Below, piece by piece: positions 56,914-64,000 of a DNA stretch of 64,000 nt. The notes below the pieces were generated by a model that worked only from the letters and a program-made list of their open reading frames with translations, did not search any database and was not told the DNA's origin. The position numbers and the translations under genes were made by a program. The DNA lies in assembly GCF_000987765.1 (NCBI RefSeq), contig NZ_LAHP01000005.1:62001-126000 (forward strand), written 5' to 3'. Position 1 is the stretch's first letter. Each line of letters starts with the position of its first letter. The DNA comes from Arsukibacterium sp. MJ3. GTDB lineage: Bacteria > Pseudomonadota > Gammaproteobacteria > Enterobacterales > Alteromonadaceae.

Positions 56914-58538
56914 CACTTAGCGTTGGTTGGCTAGTGGTTGGGCTGGTTGCCGGGCTGCCGCTGTTTGGTATTGTAATGGGCTTATGGCCAACGGGTTCGC
57001 TGTCATGGCCTGATATTACCCGTTTTTTAACGTACAACGGTTTGGCCACGTCCATTGTAGCCAGTGTGTTCCTTTCGTTAGCGGCACCACTTTTGGCTTT
57101 GTATGTAGCCTTTATGGTGTATAGCCAATATCGCTTTAGCCGACGCTGGCAAGCATTGGAAAACAGGCTGGCGCCTCTACTCTCTTTGCCACATTTAGCG
57201 GTGGCCCTAGGCTTGGTTTATCTGTTTAGCCCCAGTGGTATGCTATGGAGTGTCCTTTACGGGATATTCGGTTACGGTGCCCCCGCATGGCTTGGCTTAC
57301 CCCGGAAAAGTTTGCTTACCATGGTTTTAGCCGTAAGCATCAAAGAAGTGCCGTTTTTTCTGCTGATATTCAGTGCACTGGGGCGGCAGCTAGCCATTAA
57401 AAATTGGTTGTTACAAGGCAGAGCGCTTGGCTATAGCGACGCGGCTAGTTGGTGGTTATTGGTGTTTCCCGCGATATTAAAACAGTCGCGTTTGGCGCTG
57501 CTGGCAGCAATGGCGTACACCGTGTCAGTGCTCGATGTCAGCTTGCTGATTGGGCCAAATATTCCTCAGCTTTATGCCGTGGTGCTATACCACTGGCAAA
57601 CGGGCTTTAGTGAAAGCGATCAGGCTCAGGCGTGGTTAGGTAATGTGGTATTGCTAGTGATGCTTGCAGTGTTAGTTGGCGCGATTTACCTGCATGAAGG
57701 GCTGGTGTTAATGCGTATACACTTCAATGCAGTGATGGCTAACCCATTAAGAATAGCCAGTGTTGGCCGCCTATTTACACTGTGGTTAACGGCATTTAGC
57801 CTATTAACTGTGGCTATTTTAACCACTTTTGTACTTTGGTCTGTTGGCTGGAGTAGTCAGGGGGCACCGAGCCTGGCTAAGCTGTCTTTTTCCTTATGGC
57901 AAGAAGAATGGTTTTTTATTCAGGGGCCGCTACTAAACAGTTTGGGTATTGGCATTTTCAGTAGCGTGTTAGGCGTCGCGTTAAGCGTGCTGGCGCTTGA
58001 ATTACAGCACCAGCGCCAGCGTTATTTACCTGATTACATTTGGTTAATGGCTATTTTACTGCCACAGCTTAGTATGGTGTATGGCTGGCAAATAGCGCAT
58101 ACCACTCTGGCGGCGGGCTATCATAGCAGTTGGGTGGTCCTGGCGCATTTACCCTTTACTTTTGCTTATAGCTACTTAGTGCTGCGTGGGCCATTTCAAA
58201 GTGTAAACCGCCACTATGAAGTAGTCGCGGCCAGTTTCGGTTACAGTTATTGGCAACGCTGGTTTAAAATACGCTTTGTGTTGTTAGGCCCTGCGTTATT
58301 AAGCGCCTTGGCGATCGCCTTTTCGGTTAGCGTCGCGCAGTATATTTCAACGCTAATGATTGGTGCCGGCCGGGTGGTTACCATTACTACGGAGGCGGTT
58401 GCCATAGCCTCGGGTAATGAGCAACAGATCATTGCAGTGTATATGTTGGTGCAGGCCGCTCTGCCATTTATTGTTTTCCTGATTGCCAGTTTGCTGGCCC
58501 AGCGTATGCGGGGGAGTTACCATGTTGCGTATCACTGA
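56889..58538 (+). CDS. ynjC: YnjC-like ABC permease (two fused permease halves)
   Basis: A 549-residue inner-membrane protein with about twelve spans and two binding-protein-dependent permease domains; EAA-like loops are seen near LQGRALGYSDAASWWLLVFPAILKQ and VVAASFGYSYWQRWFKIRFVLL. It overlaps ynjB by 25 bases and ynjD by 17, so all three are translationally coupled. Confidence 0.88.
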   Translation: MATTIRRLTLSVGWLVVGLVAGLPLFGIVMGLWPTGSLSWPDITRFLTYNGLATSIVASVFLSLAAPLLALYVAFMVYSQYRFSRRWQALENRLAPLLSLPHLAVALGLVYLFSPSGMLWSVLYGIFGYGAPAWLGLPRKSLLTMVLAVSIKEVPFFLLIFSALGRQLAIKNWLLQGRALGYSDAASWWLLVFPAILKQSRLALLAAMAYTVSVLDVSLLIGPNIPQLYAVVLYHWQTGFSESDQAQAWLGNVVLLVMLAVLVGAIYLHEGLVLMRIHFNAVMANPLRIASVGRLFTLWLTAFSLLTVAILTTFVLWSVGWSSQGAPSLAKLSFSLWQEEWFFIQGPLLNSLGIGIFSSVLGVALSVLALELQHQRQRYLPDYIWLMAILLPQLSMVYGWQIAHTTLAAGYHSSWVVLAHLPFTFAYSYLVLRGPFQSVNRHYEVVAASFGYSYWQRWFKIRFVLLGPALLSALAIAFSVSVAQYISTLMIGAGRVVTITTEAVAIASGNEQQIIAVYMLVQAALPFIVFLIASLLAQRMRGSYHVAYH

Positions 58539-59184
58539 TTGTCATATTTATAACACTAAGTGGCGTATCGATTTACCTGATATCGCCTTAGCGCCCGGTG
58601 AATTATTAGTACTAACAGGGCCCAGTGGTATGGGGAAATCAACTTTTTTACACTGGTTATTAGGCGATATTATTCGCCATGCCACAATAAGTGGCGATAT
58701 TAGCCTGAATAACATTGCGGTTAATGGCCTTAACATTGAACAGCGCCGGATAGGGCTGTTGATGCAAGATGTGTATCTTTTTCCGCACTTAAATGTGGTC
58801 GACAATATCTGTTTTGCTTTGCCTAAAGCGCTGGCTGACAGCAACGGTAAAGTGCTAAATAAGCCGCAGCGCCAAGCAGCGGCGTTGGCCATGTTAAACA
58901 ATATTGATTTAGGCTATGTTGCCAAGCACTATCCAGAGCAATTAAGCGGTGGCGAGCGTTCACGGGTAGGCTTAGTCAGAGCGCTGGCTAATCAGCCACA
59001 AGCGTTATTAATGGATGAACCTTTCGCCAGCCTCGACCCTAGTACCAGTGTTCAGGTTAGCCAATGGGCCTTTACGCAGCTGCGCGCCAGTGGCGTCCCG
59101 GCTATTATGGTGAGCCATGCCATCAGTAATTTGCCGTCGCAAGCCCAGCATCTAGAGCTCGCTGATTATTATCGTCGTGTATAA
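58522..59184 (+). CDS. ynjD: YnjD-like ABC ATPase
   Basis: A 220-residue ABC ATPase: Walker A TGPSGMGKST, signature LSGGERSRVGL, Walker B LLMDEPFASLD, switch His in VSHAIS. ATG 58522 with GGGGGAG upstream is chosen over a longer frame start inside ynjC. Confidence 0.9.
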   Translation: MLRITDCHIYNTKWRIDLPDIALAPGELLVLTGPSGMGKSTFLHWLLGDIIRHATISGDISLNNIAVNGLNIEQRRIGLLMQDVYLFPHLNVVDNICFALPKALADSNGKVLNKPQRQAAALAMLNNIDLGYVAKHYPEQLSGGERSRVGLVRALANQPQALLMDEPFASLDPSTSVQVSQWAFTQLRASGVPAIMVSHAISNLPSQAQHLELADYYRRV

Positions 59185-59200
59185 CATAACCAGGTAGATT

Positions 59201-59821
59201 ATGATTGATCCTATGCTAAATCGGCTGCTTAAAAAGCCTCTTGCCAGCTTAGCAAAGCAACTTATCAAGGTCGGCTTTAGTGCTAACAAGGTAACCATGG
59301 TGGGGTTTTTGCTGGGGATGTTAGCCGTGCCAGCGATTATTTTAGGATATTATATTGTTGCACTGTGCCTGATATTAGTAAACCGGCTGGCCGATGGGCT
59401 AGATGGCGCAATCGCCAGAGCAACTCGTGTGACTGACGCTGGCGGTTTTTTAGATATCACCTTAGATTTTATCTTTTACTCGGCGATCGTGTTTGCCTTT
59501 ATCGTCGCTAACCCTTCTGAAAACGCGATTGCGGGTAGTTTTTTAATGTTGTCATTTATGGCTACTGGCAGCAGCTTTTTAGCTTTTGCGATTATGGCTA
59601 GTAAGCATGGTATTAATAATCCGCAGTATCCGCACAAAAGTCTGCATTACATGACCGGTTTAGCGGAGGGTTTTGAAACTATTCTGGTTTTGTGTTTATT
59701 TTGCCTATTGCCACAGCATTTTGTCGTTATTGCCAGTGTGTTTGCGCTAATTTGCTGGCTTACGGCGTTTATTCGCATTTGGCTTGGGTTTAACACGTTA
59801 CGTGCGATTAAACCGTCTTAG
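59201..59821 (+). CDS. ynjF: YnjF-like CDP-alcohol phosphatidyltransferase
   Basis: A 206-residue inner-membrane enzyme with several spans and the CDP-alcohol transferase motif DGLDGAIARATRVTDAGGFLD continuing ITLD. The motif reads DG-X2-AR-X7-G-X3-D-X3-D, one residue shorter than the usual X8. Alcohol acceptor unknown. Same order as E. coli ynjBCD-F, minus ynjE. It overlaps the next gene tail-to-tail by 14 bases. Confidence 0.87.
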   Translation: MIDPMLNRLLKKPLASLAKQLIKVGFSANKVTMVGFLLGMLAVPAIILGYYIVALCLILVNRLADGLDGAIARATRVTDAGGFLDITLDFIFYSAIVFAFIVANPSENAIAGSFLMLSFMATGSSFLAFAIMASKHGINNPQYPHKSLHYMTGLAEGFETILVLCLFCLLPQHFVVIASVFALICWLTAFIRIWLGFNTLRAIKPS

Positions 59822-60626
59822 TCTGCTTATTATCAGGTGTCTTTCGAAATGGTATTAATAGTACGGTAGCAATACCGGTATTACTGGCTTCGCTATGGTA
59901 TTCGTCTAGTCCAAGGACTAAGCCGTCATCTCCGGCCTTAGCGTTAGGGCTATAACTGCCAAATAAACGGTCCCAAATTGATAAACAAAAACCGTAGTTA
60001 CTGTTGGTTTCTTGCACGACCTTGCTGTGATGAATGCGATGCATAGCTTGAGTAACAATTAATTTGCGCAATGGCCATTCTAACCAATCAGGCAGCTTAA
60101 TATTGCTGTGATTAAAAATGGCACTGGCATTTAGAATAATTTCAAACAGTAAAATGGCTGCTGCCGGCACGCCTAACAGTAAAATGGCTAAAGCTTTAAT
60201 CAATAAACTAAGGCCAATCTCAATAGGATGAAAACGTAGCCCGGTTGAGGCATCTAAATGCGGATCGGCATGGTGTACTTTATGGATCCGCCACAGCAAT
60301 GGCAGCTTATGAAACAAGCGATGTTGCCAATAAATTACACAATCTAATAATATTACGGCTAGTGCAATAAGCAGCCACTCTGGCAGCGGCACCAGGTGCA
60401 ATAAGCCAACGTGTTGCTTTGCGGCAAAAACGGCCACTACCGCTAAGCCTGCCGGCACCAACAAACGGCCAATAACAGCACCACAGAAGACTAAGAAAAA
60501 GTTACTTAACCAACGTTTACGCGTGGCGACAGCCGAGGTGCGGTTAGGGATAAAGGCTTCCCATATCATCATGATGGCTAATACACCAATAAAGCTACCC
60601 ATTCGCAGCCATGTTTCACTTTGCAT
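59808..60626 (-). CDS. Sterol desaturase/fatty acid hydroxylase family protein
   Basis: A 272-residue integral membrane di-iron enzyme. Histidine clusters: HRLFHKLPLLW, HKVHHADPHLD and MHRIHHSK. About four to five spans. Substrate is likely a lipid; no sterol pathway is implied. Confidence 0.85.
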   Translation of the reverse strand: MQSETWLRMGSFIGVLAIMMIWEAFIPNRTSAVATRKRWLSNFFLVFCGAVIGRLLVPAGLAVVAVFAAKQHVGLLHLVPLPEWLLIALAVILLDCVIYWQHRLFHKLPLLWRIHKVHHADPHLDASTGLRFHPIEIGLSLLIKALAILLLGVPAAAILLFEIILNASAIFNHSNIKLPDWLEWPLRKLIVTQAMHRIHHSKVVQETNSNYGFCLSIWDRLFGSYSPNAKAGDDGLVLGLDEYHSEASNTGIATVLLIPFRKTPDNKQTKTV

Positions 60627-60760
60627 AGTTATCCAAAAATCGCTTTAAAAACCTATTTATATAAAGATTTATGCTAATAAGCTAAGCCATAACGTTTTTA
60701 CTGATAGTATCAGCCTGATGATTACACCGCAGTGACATAAATAATAACAGGAAATATTCT

Positions 60761-61468
60761 ATGACAACCTTGGTTAGTCTTATCAGCTTATTGGCTTTTT
60801 TACTGGTGGTTTTACCCGGCCCACTTTATCAGTATGGCGTGGTAGAATTGACCAGCGCTTTTACTGCCTTGCGTTACGGTGTTTACGTTGGTATCGCCGC
60901 TTTAGTGTTATTACTGCTGTATATTATTATAAAACGTAACAAAACTCGCTGGTTAACGGCCGGCGTATCAGCGGCGTTAGCGATTGTGGCGATTGCTTTA
61001 CCGGTTAGTATGATGCAAAAAGCGAAATCAGTACCGCCTATTCATGATATTTCCACTGACTTAATTAACCCACCTGCTTTTGTTGCGGTAGCCGCTTTAC
61101 GTGCTGGTGCAGCTAATCCATTAGAATATGCTGGCGAAGCAACAGCAAAACAACAGCGCGAAGCTTACCCAGAACTGGTGACACAACGTTATAGTCAAAG
61201 CGCTGAGCAGGTGTTTGCTGCAGCAGAGGCGGCGGTAAATAGCTCAGGAATGACCGCAGTCAACGTCGATAAAGCGTTAGGTATTATTGAGGCGACTGAC
61301 ACCACAGTCTGGTTTGGCTTTAAGGACGACGTGATTATTCGGATCAGTAATACTGGTGAGCAACGCTTGCTGGATATACGCAGTAAGTCACGGCTGGGTA
61401 AAAGTGATTTAGGTAAAAATGCCGAACGGATCCGTTCGCTGCTGGCTGATATAAACGCTAATCTGTAA
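60761..61468 (+). CDS. DUF1499-domain membrane protein
   Basis: A 235-residue protein: three N-terminal spans (about residues 3-85), then a DUF1499 domain (FVAVAALRAGAANPLEYAG, AVNVDKALGIIEATDTTVWFGFKDDVIIRI, SKSRLGKSDLGKNAERIRSLL). Function unknown. AGGAA precedes the ATG. Confidence 0.83.
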   Translation: MTTLVSLISLLAFLLVVLPGPLYQYGVVELTSAFTALRYGVYVGIAALVLLLLYIIIKRNKTRWLTAGVSAALAIVAIALPVSMMQKAKSVPPIHDISTDLINPPAFVAVAALRAGAANPLEYAGEATAKQQREAYPELVTQRYSQSAEQVFAAAEAAVNSSGMTAVNVDKALGIIEATDTTVWFGFKDDVIIRISNTGEQRLLDIRSKSRLGKSDLGKNAERIRSLLADINANL

Positions 61469-61475
61469 ACACTGT

Positions 61476-61512
61476 TTTAAATACTGCCGGCCATGGGCCG
61501 GCAGTATTTAAA
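61476..61512. terminator. Long hairpin after DUF1499 gene
   Basis: TTTAAATACTGCCGGCC and its exact complement flank a three-base ATG loop, a 17-base-pair stem. The U tract is short and within the stem, so it may terminate in both directions or stabilise 3' ends. Confidence 0.65.
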
Positions 61513-61554
61513 TAACAGCGAATGTTGATAGAGGCAGCAAGTGGTTTTGGTGGT

Positions 61555-62100
61555 TTAGTTAAATTCTGTTACAAGATAGAATTCGTTCGCCAGCAAATTC
61601 TTACGGCAGACATGCATACGCATATTTGAGCCTGGCTTGCGTTCATTACCACAAAACATATTTTGCACATCAGCTCCGTACTTGGCTTTATACTCTTCAT
61701 ACAGTGGGTTTAACGCGTCTAGTTGTGCTTTGGTTAAATTTTTTGTAATGTCTGCGTAGCGTTTCTCCCAGTCAGAGGTTTCCTGCTCTAATGACAAGCG
61801 CATCCATACCAAGCCTTCTTCAATATTTTCTGGTACATCTTGCCCGGTTACCATTAATAAACCAGCAAGATATTGCGCATACTTTTCGCCGTAGCGGGCA
61901 AAGCGCATAATCTCAGGCCAGGCTTCGGTGAATTTTTTCTTTTGTACCAGAGCCATCATGCTGTCGTAATCGGCAGAATAGAGCAGTGAGCGCAACCGAA
62001 CTTCTTTAGCTTGTTGTGGTGCAATTTCATCCACTGCAACAACATGAGCGCTGGTCAATGTTAGTATGGCTACCATAGTTGCCGTAAGTAGTTTTTTCAT
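61555..62100 (-). CDS. Exported Sel1-like repeat protein
   Basis: A 181-residue protein with signal peptide (to VVAVDE). One Sel1/TPR-like repeat is visible (YAQYLAGLLMVTGQDVPENIEEGLVWMRLSLEQ). Two Cys near the C terminus (MFCGNE, MHVCRK) could form a disulfide. Unknown function. Confidence 0.7.
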   Translation of the reverse strand: MKKLLTATMVAILTLTSAHVVAVDEIAPQQAKEVRLRSLLYSADYDSMMALVQKKKFTEAWPEIMRFARYGEKYAQYLAGLLMVTGQDVPENIEEGLVWMRLSLEQETSDWEKRYADITKNLTKAQLDALNPLYEEYKAKYGADVQNMFCGNERKPGSNMRMHVCRKNLLANEFYLVTEFN

Positions 62101-62289
62101 GATTCAATTTCCTAATAGTGTGTAGTGTAACTATAACATTTTTGAATTTTCATGCTGCTTACAAATTGTAAGATATTATTTCATGTTTATCTAGCATCAG
62201 CCCGTACTGGCGCATGCTGCCCTGCCATGCTGGTCTGACTATGATTTTTCTAGTATTCTTGAGCTTATGAAGGTTTTTACGGAGCGGTT

Positions 62290-63156
62290 ATGAACCAGCC
62301 TCAGTTATTAGGCTATCTGCATCAGGGCAAAAAGTTTATTGCCGCGTATATCCAGCGTTGCCAGCAAGACCAAATCACTATTATTGGTGGTTATCTGGCT
62401 TATATTTCATTATTGTCGCTGGTACCGTTTGTTGCAGTAATGTTTTCAATGCTGGGTATGTTTCCGATGTTCAAACAGTTAAAAGCTCAGTTAGAAGAGT
62501 TGATTTTTGCTAATGTTATTCCTACCAAAGGCGCGGAAATTCAAAATTATATCAATGAGTTTATCAGTAATACCGGAGGTATGACGGCGGTAGGGATCCT
62601 CGCTTTGATTTTTGTGGCATTACTGCTTATTCATAATATTGATAAAACCTTAAATAAAATCTGGCGGGTAAAACAACGGCCACGGCCAATTATTTCCTTC
62701 TCGATATACTGGATGATTTTAACTCTGGGCCCGGTGCTTATTGGTACCTCTATAGCCGTTACGTCATATCTGGCGACCTTTAGCCGCTATGCTGACGATT
62801 ATACCCCAGGCATTTCCAGCGTTATTCTGTGGTTAATCCCATATGTGATGTCGCTGCTGGCATTTTTTTTCTTATATTTAGTGGTGCCTAATGTTAAAGT
62901 TAGGGTGCGGCATGCCCTTTGGGGGGCGCTATTGGCGACCGTTTTATTTGAGTTTTTTAAGCGTGGGTTTGCACTCTATGTTACTGAGTTTCCATCTTAT
63001 CAAGCGATTTATGGTGCCTTAGCATTGGTACCCATTTTATTTGTTTGGGTATATTTATCCTGGCTAGTGGTGTTGCTTGGTGCCGAACTAACCGCCTTAT
63101 TACAACAACGTGCCGAGTTACAAGAAGCTGAAGACTCAGGCGAGTCGCAGGCATGA
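62290..63156 (+). CDS. YihY/BrkB-family inner-membrane protein
   Basis: A 288-residue protein with six spans of the YihY/BrkB family, once misnamed ribonuclease BN: GGYLAYISLLSLVPFVAVMFSMLG, NIDKTLNKIWRVKQRPRP, RHALWGALLATVLFEFFKRGFALYV and YGALALVPILFVWVYLSWLVVLLGAEL. GGAG before the ATG. Confidence 0.92.
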   Translation: MNQPQLLGYLHQGKKFIAAYIQRCQQDQITIIGGYLAYISLLSLVPFVAVMFSMLGMFPMFKQLKAQLEELIFANVIPTKGAEIQNYINEFISNTGGMTAVGILALIFVALLLIHNIDKTLNKIWRVKQRPRPIISFSIYWMILTLGPVLIGTSIAVTSYLATFSRYADDYTPGISSVILWLIPYVMSLLAFFFLYLVVPNVKVRVRHALWGALLATVLFEFFKRGFALYVTEFPSYQAIYGALALVPILFVWVYLSWLVVLLGAELTALLQQRAELQEAEDSGESQA

Positions 63157-63210
63157 GCATAGTATTTTGCTGGCATGATAGGATTCGTCTATGTTCAGGC
63201 CGAGCAGTCA

Positions 63211-64000
63211 ATGACAATACCCTCTGACTGGCCACTAATCTGTCCAAAATCGGCTGCTCAGTGGCAAGCTTATTATCAATTGCGCTGGCAGGTACTACGC
63301 GCGCCCTGGCAACAACCCAAAGGTTCTGAGCAAGATGAGCATGAGCAGCATGCTTACCACATTATGCTAACCGATCTGGCTGGTGTGGTTCAGGCAGTAG
63401 GCCGGCTGCATCAACTTGATAAAACAGTGGGGCAAATCCGCTATATGGCGGTAGCTGAGGTTGCTCGCGGTAAAGGCGCCGGCCAGTTAATATTAAAAGC
63501 ATTAGAGCAACAGGCGGTAAGTTTGGGGCTAACGCAATTGCAGCTTAATGCCCGCCAGCCAGCGCTCGGTTTTTATCAGCAGTGTGGTTATTATGCGTGT
63601 GGTATAGCAGCTCCTTTATTTGAGATTGCTCATCATAAAATGTCAAAACGCTTACGTCTTGTTGGTAGTCGTGCAGACTTTACCCATTGGCAGCAGCAGT
63701 TAAGCGATACCTGGCAGCAAACCATCCCACTTAGCCAGTTTATGCAGCTGCAGATCAGCGGTTTTAACGGTTATCAATTACGCTGCAGCGCTCCACTGGC
63801 ACCTAATATTAATCTGCATAATACGATGTTTGCCGGGAGTATTTATACGCTGGCTACCCTAACTGGCTGGGGTATGCTGTTTATGCAATTACAGAGTCTG
63901 GGATTAAGCGGCTCACAGGTGCTGGCCAAGGCTGATATTCGTTACCTGCATCCTATTAGCAGTGCGCCAGAGGCACGTTGTCAGTTGCTCGATTGTTTTG
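63211..64000 (+). CDS. YiiD-like GNAT acetyltransferase/thioesterase (3' end outside window)
   Basis: About 263 codons are visible. The N-terminal GNAT domain shows VAEVARGKGAGQLILKALE (acetyl-CoA loop) and NARQPALGFYQQCGY. From residue 145 a hotdog-type YiiD C-terminal domain begins (LAPNINLHNTMFAGSIYTLATLTGWG, ADIRYLHPIS). The order resembles E. coli YiiD. Starts 54 bases after the YihY gene. The window ends inside the thioesterase domain. Confidence 0.85.
   Translation, partial: MTIPSDWPLICPKSAAQWQAYYQLRWQVLRAPWQQPKGSEQDEHEQHAYHIMLTDLAGVVQAVGRLHQLDKTVGQIRYMAVAEVARGKGAGQLILKALEQQAVSLGLTQLQLNARQPALGFYQQCGYYACGIAAPLFEIAHHKMSKRLRLVGSRADFTHWQQQLSDTWQQTIPLSQFMQLQISGFNGYQLRCSAPLAPNINLHNTMFAGSIYTLATLTGWGMLFMQLQSLGLSGSQVLAKADIRYLHPISSAPEARCQLLDCF

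Overview
The window reads as an ordinary chromosomal stretch of a free-living, aerobic gammaproteobacterium of the Alteromonadales/Rheinheimera-Alishewanella-Arsukibacterium type. This is inferred from gene content and order: rsmD/ftsYEX-rpoH, glpEG, ubiCA, gpmI-envC-yibQ, yibN-grxC-secB-gpsA, glnA divergent from typA and followed by ntrBC, SapC beside nagA, PEP-CTERM proteins, and a large TonB-dependent receptor. I made no database search. I see no tRNA, rRNA, CRISPR array, insertion sequence or prophage. Coding density is high and base composition looks even.

Layout. 1-5.7 kb: a partial SLC5-type transporter/hybrid sensor kinase in one unit with 3-hydroxybutyrate dehydrogenase, divergent from an AbgT-family transporter. 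5.9-11.7 kb: SapC, nagA, coaD, a TetR regulator and the threonine-degradation pair kbl-tdh. 11.9-15.9 kb: a PEP-CTERM protein behind two inverted repeats, then a large secreted subtilisin-like protease. 15.9-22.5 kb: dusC, a tiny zinc-ribbon gene (DUF2256) of 44 residues, an HDOD protein, an M48 protease-LemA pair and glpEG. 22.5-30.1 kb: a FliL-like protein, ubiCA, small envelope proteins, a glutamine-rich coiled-coil protein with a DUF416 partner, and a nidogen-like PEP-CTERM protein. 30.2-34.7 kb: rsmD, ftsYEX and rpoH. 34.8-40.7 kb: yibQ-envC-gpmI opposite yibN-grxC-secB-gpsA. 40.7-51.0 kb: a degenerate GGDEF-EAL protein, trmL, a lysophospholipase-like hydrolase, ntrC, ntrB, a DUF4124 protein, glnA and typA. 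51.2-59.8 kb: one tightly packed + strand unit of TonB-dependent receptor, VTT-oxidoreductase fusion, YnjB/YnjC/YnjD-like ABC importer and YnjF-like phosphatidyltransferase. 59.8-64 kb: a sterol-desaturase-family hydroxylase, DUF1499, a Sel1-like protein, a YihY/BrkB-family protein and a partial YiiD.

Three things stand out. First, a base-perfect CIRCE operator (TTAGCACTC-N9-GAGTGCTAA) lies 36 bases before rpoH, so the heat-shock sigma factor itself appears to be under HrcA repression. Second, the 51-60 kb cluster looks like a complete envelope-spanning uptake route of unknown substrate: outer-membrane receptor, periplasmic binder, permease, ATPase, a membrane-anchored flavin disulfide oxidoreductase and a phospholipid-type enzyme. 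Third, the nitrogen-control block has readable cis elements: two helically phased NtrC-type sites and a -24/-12-like element before glnA, plus a perfect NtrC-type palindrome directly before ntrB.

Many start sites were moved from the longest open frame to an internal start with a good ribosome-binding site or signal peptide; each entry gives the reason. Functions are inferred from motifs and family knowledge, and all regulatory sites are predictions.
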